Source: Ferrimonas kyonanensis DSM 18153 (GTDB lineage Bacteria; Pseudomonadota; Gammaproteobacteria; Enterobacterales; Shewanellaceae). Taken from it: a DNA stretch of 46,777 nucleotides. Shown here in pieces: positions 42,865-46,777 of the stretch. Numbering within the stretch: position 1 is the stretch's first letter; the number at the start of each line of letters is the position of its first letter. Location: the NCBI RefSeq assembly GCF_000425405.1, contig NZ_KE384371.1:8224-55000 (forward strand), written 5' to 3'. The notes beneath the pieces are model-generated. The model saw only the letters and a list, made by a program, of their open reading frames with translations, was not told the origin of the DNA and searched no databases. The position numbers and the translations under genes were made by a program.

Positions 42865-45037
42865 GTCACACATCGAGCACCTCATTCACCTCATTGGGTC
42901 GCATGGACGAGTCGTTGAAGTCTTGTCATGTAAATCACACCAGGACAACTTTGTGGTTGAGGTAGTATGGAAGGTTATGCTACCTAGTCGGTGTGAGGAA
43001 GACGGATGTACGCCAGTAGGAATCCGAGAAATGGAGCCAGTTACTTTCCAGATTCCCAGAAACTACCAGGCCATAGGATTTCTCCCATTTTTGAGGAGCG
43101 ACTTTCCAAGGGATAAACTACCCCATATCAATCCAACGGGGTATGGGACTCTAGTCTCTCCGTGTATCTATGAGGGTAGCCTCTCTGATCTCATTCATCA
43201 GAGAGGAGTTTTAGGAGTGCTGGATGCACTTCAAGAGTGGCTTGATAGCGCCGCACAGATGAGGTTAATGGATAGAGAGCAAGGCTGGGAGCCTGTGCTA
43301 TTCCCGAATGCAAAAGGAACTTTCTCTGAATCACCTGAGGTACTCAACTCGGCCATTCAAGAACATCATTGTAAAGCTGGTTTTAGTGCGGGCTTATGCT
43401 CATATATAAGGTACTGTTTTGAACCAACGCCTGGATTTTTCCGAGTTGGTAGGGAAAAGTATTCTGACAGTAAGGAGGTTGATGTTCACCTTCTAATAAT
43501 GCCGGAGAGCGAATCATCTTCTCATTATCAGAATGGCGCTATTAGTGACCGTGAGAGCCTGGAAGAGTTCGTCTCCCGCCTCGATGGCAATGTCCCCGAT
43601 AACGAGTTTGGATTGATTGTCGACAGACGCGACGCACTGAGTAAATTGGTTTGTGCGTACAGCAAAGGAGATCGATCAGGCGTAGGTATTTCTGTTTTGG
43701 TCATTGCTGTGAAGCGCCCATTCAATCTACTCGGTCAAAGTACTCCTTTTGAAATCATCCCATTCATCCTCAGGCACTCCAGAGAGCCGTCCAAAAGGTT
43801 AGAGGTGATCCCGCTAGATTTTCGGTCTCCAGTTAGCTATGAAATGCTGAAGAAAACTTCCTTCGGTGGCTTAGAACATCCGAATTTCAAGGTGGCGGTG
43901 CTTGGTTGTGGCAGCGTAGGGTCTAAAATAGCCATGACGCTAGGAAAGACTGGCGCGTATAGTTTTTCCCTATGTGACAAGGAGGGGTTAGCTCCTCACA
44001 ATCTAGCGAGGCACGCCCTTTGTGATGTTTTCACTTCGGGTGGTTTTTGGAAAGCGGAGGCACTTTCGCTGACCCTCAGTCATACACTGGGAGTAGATGT
44101 ACAAAGCTACTGCCGAAATCTAACTAGTGATCCGCTGCCATTTGCTTCGGCAGATACAAAGCTCGATGCTGTCATCGAGACAACTGGTTCTGCATCAGTA
44201 TCTTCGACCATTAACACACTGGATAAACTGCCTGGGCGGTTAATCCAAACAGGGCTCTATGGTAAAGGTCAGGTCGGTTATTTGGCCTTTGAACCAATGG
44301 GTGACGAGCGAAATCCGAACATTGGTGACCTCGAGGCCCTGTTTTTTCAGTTTAGTTACTCTATACCCAGAGTTCGTAGCCTCGTATTTAATCAGGCCAA
44401 TTTCAGCAAGCAAGTTGTTGGACCCGGTTGTTCCTCCCTAACTACTGTCGCACCAGATTACCTCGTATCACTCCAGTCCAGCTCAATTGCAGCAAAGATT
44501 GATTCAGGTCTTACTGCAGAAGTGCCAGAAGCTAAGGTCATGCTTTCACACTGCGATAGGGAATCTTGGAGCCTTCAGTGGCATGAACTTACAGTTCCAA
44601 GAACAAGGTTGTTTACTGTTGCTGAGTCGGAGCGAACTTGGAGTGTTCGGGTTTTGGGTGGTTTGGCCGATGAACTGAGCGAGCAAAGAAGGACTTGCCT
44701 TCCGTTTGAGACTGGAGGCGTATTAGTCGGTCATATCGATCTGCTAAATCTGACTATCTATGTATGTTCTGCTCAATCATTAGCTCCATCGGAGCAACCT
44801 ACTCCAACGAGTTTCGTATTGGATCAGGCAGCGTTATCAGGCGTGAATGAGGAACTTCTACAAGGTTCGGAAGGTTACTTGCAGGTTCTAGGAACCTGGC
44901 ATAGTCACCCTCATTCATCTCGGCCTTCGTCAACAGACTTAACAACGATGCGCGAGCTATCTGATTCTTGGGGCTTGGAAGTTGTACTGATGCTGATAGT
45001 TGGTGAGGAAGGAATGGAGTTTATAAATGAAAGATAA
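42857..45037 (+). CDS. E2-E1-JAB triple-domain ubiquitin-like conjugation protein
   Basis: 726 aa. N-terminal E2-like domain (about 1-160): LPHINPTGYG (His90) followed by SPCIYEGSLSD (Cys103, candidate thioester Cys), then LQEWLDSAAQMRL, as in Cap2-type E2 regions. Middle ThiF/E1 domain (about 343-560): KVAVLGCGSVGSKIAMTLGK (GxGxxG), Asp374, HNLARHAL (Asn382, Arg385), and candidate E1 Cys525 in VVGPGCSSLTT. C-terminal JAB/MPN domain (about 610-726) with the complete JAMM set: Glu618 in PFETGGVLVG, GTWHSHPHSS (His682, His684), Ser691 and Asp694. One protein could thus activate, transfer and remove a ubiquitin-like modifier. In CBASS type II and Bil systems these domains are spread over Cap2/Cap3 or BilB/C/D. 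No ubiquitin-like gene is found nearby; the substrate may be a neighbour's C-terminus. It overlaps both neighbours. Confidence 0.85.
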   Translation: MVESHIEHLIHLIGSHGRVVEVLSCKSHQDNFVVEVVWKVMLPSRCEEDGCTPVGIREMEPVTFQIPRNYQAIGFLPFLRSDFPRDKLPHINPTGYGTLVSPCIYEGSLSDLIHQRGVLGVLDALQEWLDSAAQMRLMDREQGWEPVLFPNAKGTFSESPEVLNSAIQEHHCKAGFSAGLCSYIRYCFEPTPGFFRVGREKYSDSKEVDVHLLIMPESESSSHYQNGAISDRESLEEFVSRLDGNVPDNEFGLIVDRRDALSKLVCAYSKGDRSGVGISVLVIAVKRPFNLLGQSTPFEIIPFILRHSREPSKRLEVIPLDFRSPVSYEMLKKTSFGGLEHPNFKVAVLGCGSVGSKIAMTLGKTGAYSFSLCDKEGLAPHNLARHALCDVFTSGGFWKAEALSLTLSHTLGVDVQSYCRNLTSDPLPFASADTKLDAVIETTGSASVSSTINTLDKLPGRLIQTGLYGKGQVGYLAFEPMGDERNPNIGDLEALFFQFSYSIPRVRSLVFNQANFSKQVVGPGCSSLTTVAPDYLVSLQSSSIAAKIDSGLTAEVPEAKVMLSHCDRESWSLQWHELTVPRTRLFTVAESERTWSVRVLGGLADELSEQRRTCLPFETGGVLVGHIDLLNLTIYVCSAQSLAPSEQPTPTSFVLDQAALSGVNEELLQGSEGYLQVLGTWHSHPHSSRPSSTDLTTMRELSDSWGLEVVLMLIVGEEGMEFINER

Positions 45038-45539
45038 GACCGAGAGGCCGCCATTAGACAATGAGAATCGGCTAAGTGTAGTCGGCTTGTTTGCAGCAAT
45101 CATCTTACATACTGTGTATGCATACTTTATATGGAAGGTATCTGTAAGCATTGGTGGTTTTGAACCTGAAAGAACAGTAGATGAGTTAGGTTTGTACATG
45201 GTGACGGGGGCTTTAGGCGGGATGTTATATTGCCTCAGAGCGATTTATCACCAATGGTGTGTGGTATCCTCTTGGTCGAATCGATGGCTTGTTTGGCATG
45301 CTTTGCGTCCAATCTGCTCTGCACTTATGGGAGGTGTAGCTTTCCTAATGATTAAGTCTGGTATGCAGCTATTCAACTTTGAACAGACAGGCGAGCAAGT
45401 TCAATGGGCCAACCTATTACTAGCACTTGTTGCCGGATACAATGTCTCTCAAATGCAGAAATGGATGGAAGGCCAGTTCCGCAAGTCAGTCGGAGTAGAG
45501 CCAACTAATCAAGCAAATAATAGTAAGCATAACATTTAA
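45027..45539 (+). CDS. Four-helix membrane protein of the MBL/E2-E1-JAB operon
   Basis: 170 aa. Hydrophobic segments at about residues 16-39, 51-69, 89-110 and 127-141 suggest four transmembrane helices; the ends are hydrophilic (start MKDKTERPPLDNENR, end with Asn-rich tail). No known domain. Its ATG lies inside the last codons of the E2-E1-JAB gene (11-bp overlap), so it is co-translated and probably functionally linked. Membrane proteins are frequent terminal effectors in defence operons, acting by disrupting the membrane; that role is inference. The C-terminus ends ...NNSKHNI and has no Gly-Gly, so it is not an obvious conjugation substrate. Confidence 0.7.
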   Translation: MKDKTERPPLDNENRLSVVGLFAAIILHTVYAYFIWKVSVSIGGFEPERTVDELGLYMVTGALGGMLYCLRAIYHQWCVVSSWSNRWLVWHALRPICSALMGGVAFLMIKSGMQLFNFEQTGEQVQWANLLLALVAGYNVSQMQKWMEGQFRKSVGVEPTNQANNSKHNI

Positions 45540-45902
45540 TTAGTTGGGGAATGCCTAACTGATTTTTACTATAGCTTGTTGGGTGAAACTGATAATCTCT
45601 ACTGTTCTGATATGGGTGGTTTACTGGAATGCACTGGACGGACTGCAGGTGGCTACTGGCCAGTTCTCAGCGGAATACTGGCCAATTTGTTTCGGAAATG
45701 TGGCCATCTCTAACAAGAATGGTGGTCGATAAGGTGTGGAATATACACACAATGACTATGACGCCAAAGTCACTTCGCTATTAGCAGGCTATTTAAGGAC
45801 AATGTCAAAGGGAGGGATACAACCGTTACCTAAGACACAGCCCAAAAACACCTGCCAAGTGCGAGCCTTTGGCTTTTTGAAACCAGTTGAACACTCGAGT
45901 TT
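45540..45902. other. Intergenic region after the operon, no gene
   Basis: I see no coding frame, strong hairpin terminator or repeat. The right end belongs to the 3' side of the truncated oxidoreductase gene. Confidence 0.35.
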
Positions 45903-46220
45903 TTAGTTTTTTGTCTCATACCACTGACTGAGCAGAACCGTTATTTGAGCTGAGTCTTTCAAATTGGCGGCTGGATGGTTCAGTTGAAGCTGACCTTGCT
46001 CAATGGCATCGATGACGTTGCGAACCAGATACAGGAACCCATCACCGTCCGCGGAAACATCGATAACTCGTTCAGGTTGTTCGTATTCTGCAATCACCAG
46101 CCTGCTGTTGTTGCCCGGTAACCAAGGGTTGCTATCACAACGCAGATACCCTTTACTTCCGAGTAACTCAAACTGGTGCCTCAGTCCGTAGTCTTCTGCG
46201 GTGTGTAATTGAACCTGTAC
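45903..46220 (-). pseudogene. Gfo/Idh/MocA-type oxidoreductase, C-terminal part, cut by an IS
   Basis: About 105 residues survive: LRHQFELLGSKGYLRCDSNP, then ERVIDVSADGDGFLYLVRNV, then DSAQITVLLSQWYETKN. This resembles the C-terminal domain of Gfo/Idh/MocA dehydrogenases (sugar or inositol dehydrogenase-like). The frame continues nine bases into the IS, giving an apparent ATG at 46229. The NAD-binding N-terminal ~200 residues would lie beyond the IS, right of the window. Non-functional as it stands. Confidence 0.6.
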
Positions 46221-46293
46221 TGTAAACATCCCCTAAACTCAGGGCATTCCACATTAGAGTTCTCCGGCTTACACTGAGCCAAAGGGAGAACGC

Positions 46294-46563
46294 ATGATGA
46301 AGAAGTCACGCTATACAGAATCTCAGATCGTTAAGATCCTGAAGGAAGTTGAAGGTGGCCGCCTGGTCAAAGAGGTCTGCCGTGAATACGGCATCTCCGA
46401 TGCGACCTATTACAACTGGAAATCCAAGTACGGCGGCATGGAAGCCTCGGACGTAAAACGCCTGAAGGTGCTGGAAGATGAGAATCGGCGCATGAAGCAG
46501 ATGTTCGCCGAACTCAGCCTGGACCATAAGATCCCCAAGGACATCATCGAAAAAAAGCTGTAA
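46294..46563 (+). CDS. IS3-family transposase OrfA
   Basis: 89 aa, with GGGAG five bases before the ATG. The HTH of the family is SRYTESQIVKILKEVEGGRL, then VCREYGISDATYYNWKSKYG. A leucine-zipper-like helix follows (VKRLKVLEDENRRMKQMFAE), used for OrfA-OrfAB contacts. OrfA alone regulates transposition; the OrfAB fusion, made by -1 frameshifting on the A7 run at 46550, is the transposase. No defects in this part. Confidence 0.9.
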   Translation: MMKKSRYTESQIVKILKEVEGGRLVKEVCREYGISDATYYNWKSKYGGMEASDVKRLKVLEDENRRMKQMFAELSLDHKIPKDIIEKKL

Positions 46564-46777
46564 TGCCTGCAATACGACGACAGTTGGTTGATTACGCAAA
46601 GCAGTCTTATGGCGTCAGCCTTCGCAGAGCTTGTCGGATTGTTGGCATCAGTGATTCGGTCTATCGCTATCGACCCAATAGCAGTCGGAACGACGCCGTC
46701 ATTCAGGCGCTTCAGCAGGCTGTAGAGCGCTATCCGGCCTATGGCTTCAGTAAGCTGTTTAAGATACTGCGCCGCTG
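46563..46777 (+). CDS. IS3-family transposase OrfB, partial (window end)
   Basis: The frame starts at ATG 46563, overlapping the orfA stop by one base, in the -1 frame relative to orfA. The visible 71 residues (YGVSLRRACRIVGISDSVYR, then VERYPAYGFSKLFKILRR) are the HTH_21-type N-terminal domain of IS3 OrfB. The DDE catalytic domain lies beyond the window. In vivo it is probably expressed mainly as the frameshifted OrfAB. Confidence 0.88.
   Translation, partial: MPAIRRQLVDYAKQSYGVSLRRACRIVGISDSVYRYRPNSSRNDAVIQALQQAVERYPAYGFSKLFKILRR

Larger units (their letters stand above)
46221..46777 (+). mobile_element. IS3-family element (IS407-like group), left part, runs off the window
   Basis: The left end starts TGTAAACATCCCCTAAACTC and interrupts the oxidoreductase gene. 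orfA and the start of orfB follow in IS3 order, with a slippery A7G run (46550-46557) at the end of orfA for -1 frameshifting. The right end is not in the window. Confidence 0.85.

Noticed and set aside
41734-45539. CBASS type II interpretation of the E2-E1-JAB operon
   Set aside because: No CD-NTase (cGAS-like) gene and no known CBASS effector is adjacent in the window, so only a general ubiquitin-like conjugation system is claimed.

Overview
This window looks like chromosome or genomic-island DNA of a marine, metal- or electron-acceptor-respiring gammaproteobacterium of the Shewanella/Ferrimonas kind. That is inferred from paralogous lipid-anchored multiheme c cytochromes, a GlyGly-CTERM protein, F/SXT-type conjugation genes and the gammaproteobacterial style of the insertion sequences. 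There is no rRNA, tRNA or housekeeping locus to confirm a genus. Most of the window is accessory DNA: conjugation genes, defence-like genes, toxin-antitoxin, IS elements and gene remnants.

Layout. 1-1400: two solitary type I-C-like CRISPR repeats and small hypothetical genes. 1814-7573 (minus): a DNA2/NAM7-type helicase with a Sel1 tail, and a Fic protein preceded by 24-bp tandem repeats. 8467-10997 (plus): a secreted metzincin-like protease with a GlyGly-CTERM tail, coupled to a lipoprotein. 10994-17368 (minus): a compact transfer operon traF (signal peptidase) - trbC/traW fusion - unnamed 48-aa membrane protein - traU - traN. 17582-23160: a hypothetical gene, a helicase IV-like protein with zinc ribbons, and a RelE/NadS-type toxin-antitoxin pair with its own palindromic operator. 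23642-30588: a 1400-aa exported Ig-like protein, an IS200/IS605-type element carrying only tnpB, a gene resembling the N-terminal domain of class III/IV lanthipeptide synthetases, and a secreted HNH nuclease. 31306-39036 (minus): two paralogous tetraheme lipoprotein cytochrome genes. Each follows a LuxR-type regulator; the first is full length, the second only the 61-aa HTH domain. A TetR gene and decayed IS3 and IS110 copies lie between them. 39614-41413: a repeat element, a truncated SLOG-like gene, a 36-aa ORF, a lytic transglycosylase and an HTH protein. 41734-45539 (plus): a three-gene overlapping operon of an MBL-fold hydrolase, an E2-E1-JAB triple fusion and a four-helix membrane protein. 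45903-46777: an oxidoreductase gene cut by an IS3-family element that runs off the window.

How the parts work together. The tra genes, the transglycosylase and possibly the 1400-aa protein and nuclease look like pieces of one integrative/conjugative element. The traF, 1400-aa-protein and transglycosylase operons share a TAACG-centred sequence about 80-86 bp before their first gene, which suggests one regulon. No integrase, relaxase, coupling protein or TraC ATPase is visible, so the transfer apparatus here is partial. The cytochrome region is a duplicated respiratory module with a CRP-like site and a perfect palindrome before the first copy. The best candidate for an unusual system is the MBL / E2-E1-JAB / membrane-protein operon, a prokaryotic ubiquitin-like conjugation cassette with no recognisable ubiquitin-like substrate and no CBASS cyclase in view.
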